Source: Verrucomicrobiota bacterium
GTDB lineage: Bacteria > Verrucomicrobiota > Verrucomicrobiia > Chthoniobacterales > UBA10450
NCBI GenBank assembly: GCA_003219115.1
Contig: QHPN01000067.1
Coordinates: 1-14,491 of the forward strand
DNA: 14,491 nucleotides
Direction of reading: 5' to 3'
In this document: in pieces, positions 7,064 through 13,117 of the stretch
Numbering within the stretch: the stretch's first letter is position 1
How the letters are laid out: each line of letters begins with the position of its first letter
Program-made: the position numbers and the translations under genes
Notes under the pieces: model-generated
What the model was told of the DNA's origin: nothing
Database searches by the model: none
The model's input: the letters and a program-made list of their open reading frames with translations, nothing else

Positions 7064-8023
7064 TCATTTTGGCTTAAACTTTTGCGCCCGCCAGGACATT
7101 ACTTCTGCCGTAAAAATGGAATTGTTCTTGTCTACCGCGATCTCGTGCGGATCGAAATGCCGGCCCTTACCTGGTTCGGGTCCGGCTAACACGCCCACAA
7201 CTTTGCCGTCTTGATCGATCTTTAGAACGTGGCTCGCGATGGCGTCACACATGTAGATGAAGTGATCCGGCGTGATGAAGAGGCCGAAGGGGTGACCCAC
7301 TTTCCATTCGCGCAAAAAACGACCGTTTCGATCGAAAATCTGAATGCGCGCATTTTCGCGATCGCCAACGTAAACCAGATCGCCATCGACGGCGATGGAG
7401 TGCGGAAGGTCAAATTGCCCGGGGCCTGTTCCCTTCATTCCCCATCCCAACAGTGGATTCCCGAACTTGTCGAATTTCAGGACCCGAGAGTTGCCTTCGC
7501 CATCGGCGACGTAAAGATTTCCTTCGCGATCAAAAGCAACATCGGTAGGCTGATTGAAGTGGAGGACATCATCGCCCGGGGTTCGCATCCGGCCCAAGGC
7601 CAGGAGTACGCGGCCTTCCGGACTGAGTTTTAAGACCACGTGTGCACCAACGTCCGTAGTCCAGATGTTGTCCTCAGCATCCACTCGCACCGTGTGTGCG
7701 GTAACGAACAGATCATCGGCAATGCTGCGGATGAATTTTCCCGAAGAATCGAATTCCATGAGCGGATGCTTCCCGCGATGAAATACGTAGATGTGCCCTT
7801 TTGAATTTACAGCTACGCCCGCTGCTTCGACAAAATTTTCGCCAGGAGGAAGTTGAAAGAAATCCGGGACCGTCTCGTAATTGAGCTTCGGGACAGGCGG
7901 TTCCCCATGCGCTTGCTCGAACGTTAGGATTAAGGTGAGCAGGCCACTCACGATTGCCAAGCAATGCACGCGAGAATTTACAATAGTAGATGCGATGAGC
8001 GCGCCAGATAGCCCGATATTCAT
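7064..8023 (-). CDS. Secreted NHL-repeat / six-bladed beta-propeller, peptidyl-amidating-lyase-like
   Basis: This 319-residue exported protein has repeated blades of the type GVAVNSKGHIYVF, TVRVDAEDNIWTTD, DVAFDREGNLYVAD, SIAVDGDLVYVGD and EIAVDKNNSIFTA. The spacing fits a six-bladed NHL propeller. The sequence WTTDVGAHVVLKLSPEG and histidines at His110 (TAHTV), His208 (LPHSI) and His293 (DPHEI) resemble the zinc-ligand pattern of peptidyl-alpha-hydroxyglycine amidating lyase (PAL). Lyase activity is inference; most bacterial members are untested. The hydrophobic segment LAIVSGLLTLILTFEQAHG (about 22-40) is the signal peptide. Its n-region is long from the ATG at 8023; a GTG at 7969 would give a more ordinary one. 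The gene is divergent from yggS with 58 bp between the chosen starts. Confidence 0.85.
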   Translation of the reverse strand: MNIGLSGALIASTIVNSRVHCLAIVSGLLTLILTFEQAHGEPPVPKLNYETVPDFFQLPPGENFVEAAGVAVNSKGHIYVFHRGKHPLMEFDSSGKFIRSIADDLFVTAHTVRVDAEDNIWTTDVGAHVVLKLSPEGRVLLALGRMRTPGDDVLHFNQPTDVAFDREGNLYVADGEGNSRVLKFDKFGNPLLGWGMKGTGPGQFDLPHSIAVDGDLVYVGDRENARIQIFDRNGRFLREWKVGHPFGLFITPDHFIYMCDAIASHVLKIDQDGKVVGVLAGPEPGKGRHFDPHEIAVDKNNSIFTAEVMSWRAQKFKPK

Positions 8024-8081
8024 AAACGCTTGGTCCGTCCGAAGAATTTCCTGGTTCCGAATATTCGACTACACTCATTCA

Positions 8082-8822
8082 ATGTCGAAAATCCAGGAAA
8101 ACTTGGAACGCGTTCGCGATCAGATCGCTCAAGCGGCGCGGGCTTCCGGCAGAAGCGCGACCGACATCGAATTGGTTGCCGTCACCAAAACTCATTCCGC
8201 GGAGATGGTGCGTGAGGCAATTGCCGCCGGGCAGTTGGTCTTCGGCGAAAGCAAGGTCCAGGAAGCGCGCGCTAAGATTCCGCTCTTACCATCGAACCTT
8301 CGCTGGCATTTTATCGGGCATCTCCAGAAAAACAAGGTGCGCCACGCTCTGCCGCTGTTTGCGTTGATTCATAGCGTCGATAGTCACGAACTCGCGCAGG
8401 CAATCGATCGCATCGCTCACGATGATGGATTGCATCCGCGCGTTTTACTGGAAGTGAATGTTGCGGGCGAAGCCAGTAAGTTTGGTTTTCCGCCCGACAA
8501 ATTGCATCAGGAAATGGAGTCGCTTCTCGCGCTCCCACGATTATCCATCGAAGGTCTGATGTGCATTCCGCCGCTCGGTCAAGACGCGGAAGCTTCACGC
8601 AAATATTTCGTAGCGCTGCGCGAGCTACGGAACAGTTTTGAAAACGAATTTGAGCTAAAGCTGCCGCACCTTTCGATGGGAATGACGAATGATTACAGCG
8701 TTGCCATCGAAGAAGGCGCGACTCTGATTCGAGTGGGCACGGCCATCTTCGGCGAACGCGCGAAGAAGCAAAAAAGCAAAGCCACGGATGAACACGGATT
8801 TTCACAGAGTTCTGAGTCTTGA
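8082..8822 (+). CDS. yggS: YggS-family PLP-binding protein (PLP homeostasis)
   Basis: This 246-residue cytoplasmic protein binds pyridoxal 5'-phosphate and balances B6 vitamer and amino-acid pools. The PLP lysine is Lys36 in ELVAVTKTHSA, the same number as in E. coli YggS. Other family marks are FGESKVQEA, WHFIGHLQKNKVR, LEVNVAGEASKFGF, EGLMCIPPLG and the C-terminal LSMGMTNDYSVAIEEGATLIRVGTAIFG (read as consecutive motifs). The start at ATG 8082 was chosen because family members begin just before the N-ENLERVR helix; the frame is open upstream to 7881 but unlike the family. The last 20 or so residues (after FGER) are unusual: they come from an inverted repeat overlapping the 3' end (8781-8872). 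Confidence 0.93.
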   Translation: MSKIQENLERVRDQIAQAARASGRSATDIELVAVTKTHSAEMVREAIAAGQLVFGESKVQEARAKIPLLPSNLRWHFIGHLQKNKVRHALPLFALIHSVDSHELAQAIDRIAHDDGLHPRVLLEVNVAGEASKFGFPPDKLHQEMESLLALPRLSIEGLMCIPPLGQDAEASRKYFVALRELRNSFENEFELKLPHLSMGMTNDYSVAIEEGATLIRVGTAIFGERAKKQKSKATDEHGFSQSSES

Positions 8823-8872
8823 AATGGCATTTTCTCCCGACATTCGTGTTTCATCCGTGTTAGTCTGTGGCT
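8781..8872. repeat. Intergenic inverted repeat overlapping the yggS 3' end
   Basis: The left arm begins GCCACGGATGAACACGGAT (8781-8799). The right arm (8843-8872) reads in reverse complement as GCCACAGACTAACACGGAT and continues GAAACACGAA. The arms are imperfect and separated by about 43 bp. I recall close variants as dispersed repeats in Verrucomicrobiota and Planctomycetota. The left arm is translated as the C-terminal tail of YggS, so the element has replaced or extended the original stop region. Confidence 0.7.
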
Positions 8873-8905
8873 GAAAGACTGCGCTCTCAAGATCGACACC
8901 TCGCG

Positions 8906-9220
8906 ATGTCCCTGCAGCCGACAAACATCCAGCAAATCGGAAATGAGCTTGCCATTCAGTGGAATGACAACACCGAATCGTATCTAAACCTGGAGGTTCT
9001 TCGTCGCGCCTGTCCGTGCGCTGCCTGCGGTGGCGAACCGGACGTTCTCGGCAACGTCATCAGACCTACCGTGACCTACACTGCGGATAGCTTTCAGCTC
9101 GACCGTTTTGATGTCGTCGGCGGTTACGCGCTGCAACCACGCTGGCGCGACGGCCATAGCACCGGTCTTTACAGCTTTCAGTATCTCCGGCGATTGTCTT
9201 CCAGCAGCGCGTCGACCTAA
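8906..9220 (+). CDS. DUF971 (GBBH-like N-terminal domain) protein
   Basis: This 104-residue protein is a stand-alone DUF971 / gamma-butyrobetaine hydroxylase-like N-terminal domain (PF06155). Diagnostic pieces are LAIQWNDNTESYLNLEVLRRACPCAAC (residues 15-41), with the CPCAAC cysteines suited to metal binding, and VVGGYALQPRWRDGHSTGLYSFQYLR (70-95). In plants and bacteria such domains occur alone or fused to Fe-S cluster assembly proteins of the Mrp/ApbC type; a role in metal or Fe-S handling is therefore possible but unproven. The ATG at 8906 gives the normal family length, while the frame extends to 8867 in sequence shared with the repeat. It converges on manA with only 4 bp between the stops. 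Confidence 0.85.
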   Translation: MSLQPTNIQQIGNELAIQWNDNTESYLNLEVLRRACPCAACGGEPDVLGNVIRPTVTYTADSFQLDRFDVVGGYALQPRWRDGHSTGLYSFQYLRRLSSSSAST

Positions 9221-9224
9221 ATGG

Positions 9225-10169
9225 TCACACCGGAATCGTCACGCGCAGAAGCGACGTCCCCTCGCCCCTCGGATGAGTCTCGCGATCGGGCATTGAGGCT
9301 GGGACGAGGAAGAATTGTCCCGGGATAAAATCGGCATCACCGCACCGCAGCGTTCCGCTCAGGCAGAATACAATCGCGAAGTTGCCGAGCGGCACGATTT
9401 CGCGGGAAGAATCAAGGTCCCACTTCTGCACTTCGAATAGTTTGTCGCGGACCAGGGTTTCACCATCCGTTTGCACGGGTCGGGGCCTTACGTCGTTGAA
9501 ATCGATGCATTGCAACGCCTCTTCAATATGGAGCGATCGCGACTGGCCGGTATCATCGAGGCGGTTCCAATCGAAAAGACGATAGGTGGTGTTGCTGTTT
9601 TGCTGGACCTCAACCAGGACATTACCAGTGCCAATGGCGTGAAATCGGCCTGAGGGCAGGAACATGGCGTCACCTTCCTTCACCGGGACCGCGTGCACAC
9701 ATTCTGCAACTGTTCCGGAACGCAGCGCGTGTTCGAATTGCTCTCGCGCCATTGTCCTGCGCAGACCAACGTAGATTTCGGCGCCCGGTTCCGCCGCCGC
9801 CACGTACCAAAACTCGGTTTTTGCTTCGCCCCCTAACGATTCTGCGACTTCTTCCGCCGGATGTACTTGCAGTGACACTTTCTCGCGCGCATCAAGCAGT
9901 TTGATCAAAAGCGGAAAACGCGGCGTGTCCCTAACCTTGCCAAACACTTCTTCGCGAAAGTTAACCCACAGATCATGAAGCGACCGATCGGCCAACGGAC
10001 CGTCTCGCACCATGCTTTGCACCTCCGGCCGATCGACAATTTCCCACGATTCGCCAATGCGCTTTCCCGCAGGAATGTTTTTGCCGAAAAGCTCCTCCAG
10101 TTTTCGGCCGCCCCAGATGCGCTCCTGGAAAATCGGTTTGAAGACAAGCGATGTATTAAGGGCTGTCAC
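9225..10169 (-). CDS. manA: Class I mannose-6-phosphate isomerase
   Basis: This enzyme interconverts fructose-6-phosphate and mannose-6-phosphate, feeding GDP-mannose and surface glycan synthesis. Family marks, numbered from the GTG start, are FKPIFQERIWGGRKLEELFG near the N-terminus and the zinc ligands in SLQVHP (Gln101, His103), KTEFWYV (Glu119) and SGRFHAIGTG (His177). A conserved YRLFDWNR follows. At about 314 residues it is of the short bacterial type. No ATG precedes the conserved core. GTG at 10169 starts just before LNTSLVFKP, and a TTG at 10184 would add five residues; neither has a visible Shine-Dalgarno. It is divergent from the VanZ-like gene. Mannose supply could link it to the sulfotransferases, but nothing in the layout proves this. 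Confidence 0.92.
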   Translation of the reverse strand: MTALNTSLVFKPIFQERIWGGRKLEELFGKNIPAGKRIGESWEIVDRPEVQSMVRDGPLADRSLHDLWVNFREEVFGKVRDTPRFPLLIKLLDAREKVSLQVHPAEEVAESLGGEAKTEFWYVAAAEPGAEIYVGLRRTMAREQFEHALRSGTVAECVHAVPVKEGDAMFLPSGRFHAIGTGNVLVEVQQNSNTTYRLFDWNRLDDTGQSRSLHIEEALQCIDFNDVRPRPVQTDGETLVRDKLFEVQKWDLDSSREIVPLGNFAIVFCLSGTLRCGDADFIPGQFFLVPASMPDRETHPRGEGTSLLRVTIPV

Positions 10170-10252
10170 TTTTCGGCAGATCAAACAGCAAACATTTCTT
10201 ATATTGAACTTATCATACCGAGGTTTGTCGAAATAAGACCGGCTTTTCTAGC

Positions 10253-10723
10253 TTGAAAGGATTTCTTCGATATTGGTTCCCAATTCTTCTGTGGATGGCA
10301 ATCATCTTTGCCGGCTCGACCGATTTGATGTCGGCCGAACATACTTCGCGTATTATTGTTCCCCTTCTCCGGTGGTTCTTTCCCACCATATCGCCCCTCA
10401 CCCTGGTTCGGGTGGAATTTTTCCTCCGCAAAGCAGCCCATGTTTCGGAATACGCGGTGCTTGCGGTTCTCCTTTATCGGGCCTTTGTCCATACTGTGTT
10501 TCAGTCGCGGCGCGCGCTGTCTGCTGGAATCGTCCTGTTGTCGTGCGCGGCCTACGCCGCCAGCGATGAGTTTCACCAATCATTCATCCCATCGCGGACC
10601 GCATCTTTGCGCGACGTCATGATTGATGTGTGTGGCGCTACCTTCGCCGTGCTTCTCTATTGGTCGATCGCGCCGCGCCGCGTGAATCCAAGTCGCTCGC
10701 ATCCGGATCCGCATCCTGCTTGA
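10253..10723 (+). CDS. VanZ-like integral membrane protein
   Basis: This 156-residue inner-membrane protein has about four hydrophobic segments, near residues 8-22, 62-78, 88-104 and 122-140. It carries the family signature RKAAHVSEYAVLAVLL (59-74) and DEFHQSFIPSRTASLRDVMIDVCG (105-128). VanZ-family proteins confer low-level teicoplanin resistance in Enterococcus, but most homologues, including isolated ones like this, have no shown role in resistance, and no vanA/H/X genes are nearby. The only start that keeps the first membrane segment is TTG at 10253; the next ATG (residue 15) would cut into the helix. It lies between manA (divergent) and a tRNA gene. Its real substrate is unknown. Confidence 0.85.
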   Translation: MKGFLRYWFPILLWMAIIFAGSTDLMSAEHTSRIIVPLLRWFFPTISPLTLVRVEFFLRKAAHVSEYAVLAVLLYRAFVHTVFQSRRALSAGIVLLSCAAYAASDEFHQSFIPSRTASLRDVMIDVCGATFAVLLYWSIAPRRVNPSRSHPDPHPA

Positions 10724-10780
10724 CCATTCACCAATCACCGATCACTTTCTTGTCGCGCCGTAGCCTTGGCGAAGGCGGAT
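10724..10780. repeat. Short intergenic repeat and hairpin upstream of tRNA-Ile
   Basis: Directly after the VanZ-like stop there is a run of imperfect units ending ..TCACC / ..TCAC (10728-10746). This is followed by a GCC-rich hairpin, GCCTT-GGCG-AAGGC at 10763-10776, inside CGCGCCGTAGCCTTGGCG. I recall this motif as a very frequent verrucomicrobial intergenic repeat, often seen translated as RRSLGEGG. It may also serve as a terminator or processing site ahead of the tRNA. Confidence 0.5.
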
Positions 10781-10794
10781 CATCTCTTCAAAGT

Positions 10795-10868
10795 GGGCCT
10801 GTAGCTCAGTTGGTTAGAGCATGCGCTTGATAAGCGCAGGGTCACTGGTTCGAGCCCAGTCAGGCCCA
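10795..10868 (+). tRNA. tRNA-Ile (anticodon GAT)
   Basis: This 74-nt cloverleaf has acceptor arms GGGCCTG / CAGGCCC, a D-arm GCTC...GAGC and an anticodon stem TGCGC / GCGCA. The loop is TTGATAA (anticodon GAT at 10829-10831). The T-arm is ACTGG-TTCGAGC-CCAGT. Position 10868 is the A discriminator, and CCA is not encoded. It stands alone here rather than inside a 16S-23S spacer with tRNA-Ala. Confidence 0.97.
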
Positions 10869-10983
10869 GTCTACGCGCGCATCGCAGAGGAGAGCGATTA
10901 AATGCCAGTCCGGCTCGAAGCTCAAATTGAAGATTTGAATTCGTCGCGCGCACGCGGACCAGTATTAAAACCGCAAATCATAA

Positions 10984-11697
10984 ATGAATACCCCTGAAAC
11001 GAGCAAGGAGCAGCACCGGCGATCGCAATACAAGGCGGTGTGGGCGGCGCTGTCGGATACTCATGACCGCGCAAAGTTAAGCGTCACCGGAACGGCGGAA
11101 GAGGCACAGTTGTTGGCGAGTGGGGCAGCGTCCCTCGTCGCTCTACAGCAAACGATTGGCATTCATCCGGGCGACGTCGTCCTGGAGGTTGGTTGCGGGG
11201 TTGGCCGAGTTGGCAGGCACGTCGCACCCCTCTGTCAGCAGTGGATTGGCTGCGATGTTTCGGCTAACATGTTGCGATTTGCGGCGGAACGGTTGCGCGA
11301 TCTGCCGAACGTGGAGCTGAGGGAGATCTCCGGATATCACCTTCAAGGAGTAGCCGATGCCTCTTGCGATGTTGTCTACTGCACGGTCGTCTTCATGCAT
11401 CTCGAATCATGGGATCGCTACAATTATGTGCTCGAAGCAGCGCGCGTCCTTCGGCCCGGCGGCCGGTTGTACGTCGACAATGTCAATCTTTGTTCCGACG
11501 AGGGCTGGGCCGTCTTCGAAGCGCATCGCCGCTTCCCACCCGATGCACGACCGCCGCACATCACGGAATGCTCGACCCCGCAGGAACTCGAAACCTATTT
11601 GAAGCGTGCCGGGTTTGCCGAGATCCAAAGTCGCGTCGAGGGCCTTTTCGTCCGGGTATGGGGCCACAAGCCGAAGGGGAACCCTGATGATCACTGA
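10984..11697 (+). CDS. Class I SAM-dependent methyltransferase
   Basis: This 237-residue cytoplasmic Rossmann-fold methyltransferase carries the SAM loop VVLEVGCGVGRVGRHVAP at residues 65-82. The acidic residue after strand 2 is Asp91 (WIGCDVSANML). A post-motif region, CDVVYCTVVFMHLESWDRY, precedes the VLRPGGRLYVDNVN turn and strand (155-168). The N-terminal helix region (QYKAVWAALSDTHDRAKLSVTG) is typical of methyltransferases acting on small molecules or glycan ends, but the acceptor cannot be told. It starts 115 bp after the tRNA-Ile. Its end overlaps the chosen start of the M16 peptidase gene by 11 bp, so the two are probably cotranscribed. It is not closely similar to the methyltransferase at the left edge. 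Confidence 0.87.
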   Translation: MNTPETSKEQHRRSQYKAVWAALSDTHDRAKLSVTGTAEEAQLLASGAASLVALQQTIGIHPGDVVLEVGCGVGRVGRHVAPLCQQWIGCDVSANMLRFAAERLRDLPNVELREISGYHLQGVADASCDVVYCTVVFMHLESWDRYNYVLEAARVLRPGGRLYVDNVNLCSDEGWAVFEAHRRFPPDARPPHITECSTPQELETYLKRAGFAEIQSRVEGLFVRVWGHKPKGNPDDH

Positions 11698-13117
11698 TTT
11701 GCTGACCAAGCGTGGCGGCTTAATGCCGGCAAATTTTCGCAGGGCGTTGTTAATCGCGCTTGCCTTGGTCTCAATCGCATCAGCGCGCAAGCCTTCGATC
11801 GCGCCACAGATAAAGATTTCCCCCATTATTGTGCAACACACGACGCTGCCGAACGGTTTGCAGATATACACCGTCGAGGATCATGCCAGTCCGACCGTTG
11901 CGGTCCAGGTTTGGTATCACGTTGGTTCCAAGGATGACCCGAATCAGCGCAGCGGGTTCGCCCATCTGTTTGAACACATGATGTTTAAAGGCAATGAGCA
12001 TTTGACTCCGGATACGTTCGAGAAACTAACAGAAAATATCGGCGGCGAGAACAACGCCTACACTGCGCCGGACGTGACGGTCTACCACGAGGTCGTCCCC
12101 TCGAATTATCTCGAGCCGATTCTGTGGGCGGAAGCGGAGCGAATGTCTTCGCTTGCGATCAATGATGAAAACTTCAAGTCGGAACGCGATGTCGTGAAAG
12201 AAGAATATCGGCAGCGGATTGCCGCAAATCCTTACGGCGAATTCTCGTTAGCGACCGATCAGAAATCCTTTGCTGCTCATCCCTACAAACGACCAACGAT
12301 TGGCAATATTGCTGAACTGGATGCTTCTCAATTGCCCGAGGTAAAAGCATTTCACTCGACCTTTTATCGGCCGGACAACGCAACCTTGATTGTAGTTGGC
12401 GATTTTAAACCGAGTGATCTGGAGAAATGGACGAAGAAATATTTTGGTGCCGTCGCCCGGCCAACAACGAAAATTCCAAGAGTAACGGTAACAGAACCGG
12501 CGCGTAAGGAAGATCGGCACGAGGTTTTGTCGAGCGCCAAGGCGCCATTACCGGCGTTTGCGCTGACTTATCTCGCGCCTTCAGTCCGCAGCGCTGACGA
12601 ACCAGCCCTGGAGTTGGTCGACGAGATTTTGTCCGGTGGTCAATCGTCGCGTCTTTACCAGTCTCTTGTCTATGCGGAGCAGGTTGCACAGCATGCTTCC
12701 TTCGACGCGGACCTTCGAGAGGACCTCGGCTTACTAACATTTCGCGTCATCGTGGCCAGCGGCAAAACCCTGCCCCAAGCCGAGAAATCGCTGAACGAGC
12801 AGATTGAAAAAGTATTGAAAAACGGAGTGACGGAAGCGGAACTCGATAAGGCGAAGAATCGTTTTCTGACGGGGAAGCTGATGGAGCGAGAGACAAATGA
12901 CGGCAAAGCGAATGCCCTGGGCGAAGCAGTTGTGATGTATCACGACCCTGACCACATCAATACTGATTTGGCGAAGTATCAGGCAGTGACGGCGACGCAA
13001 GTGAAAGATGTGTTGAACAAATATCTAAACGGAAAAAAGAGAGTTCTAATCGAGTATTTGCCCGCAGAGAAAAAAGACGGCGCAAACGCGGAGGAAGACG
13101 AGGAGAAGGAGGAATGA
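11687..13117 (+). CDS. M16B zinc metallopeptidase, catalytic subunit
   Basis: This 476-residue exported insulinase-family peptidase has its zinc site in HLFEH (His93, Glu96, His97), followed by NAYTAPDVTVYHE and the distal glutamate in RDVVKEEYRQR (about Glu173). The second, non-catalytic half contains FALTYLAPS and GGQSSRLYQSL, typical of the M16 repeat. A signal peptide (FRRALLIALALVSIASA, about 17-33) places it outside the cytoplasm. The start at 11687 has GGGGA six bases upstream and overlaps the methyltransferase; ATG at 11723 is an alternative that begins directly at the signal peptide. The C-terminus is strongly acidic (EEDEEKEE). Its stop overlaps the start of the next gene as ATGA. 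It presumably works as a heterodimer with that product, degrading peptides in the periplasm. Confidence 0.93.
   Translation: MITDLLTKRGGLMPANFRRALLIALALVSIASARKPSIAPQIKISPIIVQHTTLPNGLQIYTVEDHASPTVAVQVWYHVGSKDDPNQRSGFAHLFEHMMFKGNEHLTPDTFEKLTENIGGENNAYTAPDVTVYHEVVPSNYLEPILWAEAERMSSLAINDENFKSERDVVKEEYRQRIAANPYGEFSLATDQKSFAAHPYKRPTIGNIAELDASQLPEVKAFHSTFYRPDNATLIVVGDFKPSDLEKWTKKYFGAVARPTTKIPRVTVTEPARKEDRHEVLSSAKAPLPAFALTYLAPSVRSADEPALELVDEILSGGQSSRLYQSLVYAEQVAQHASFDADLREDLGLLTFRVIVASGKTLPQAEKSLNEQIEKVLKNGVTEAELDKAKNRFLTGKLMERETNDGKANALGEAVVMYHDPDHINTDLAKYQAVTATQVKDVLNKYLNGKKRVLIEYLPAEKKDGANAEEDEEKEE

Noticed and set aside
7881..8081. Upstream extension of the yggS frame
   Set aside because: It overlaps the start of the divergent beta-propeller gene and gives 67 residues not found in the YggS family.
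8867..8905. Upstream extension of the DUF971 frame
   Set aside because: The extra 13 residues begin inside the edge of the inverted repeat; the ATG at 8906 gives the usual family N-terminus.
10199..10579. Minus-strand ORF of 126 codons
   Set aside because: It is antisense to the VanZ-like gene, lacks any family feature and is rich in basic residues as shadows are.
10253..10723. VanZ as evidence of a glycopeptide resistance locus
   Set aside because: No vanH, vanA, vanX or regulator is present; isolated VanZ-like proteins are widespread and mostly of unknown role.
11407..11871. Minus-strand ORF of 154 codons
   Set aside because: It is antisense to the methyltransferase and the M16 peptidase, both with clear motifs.
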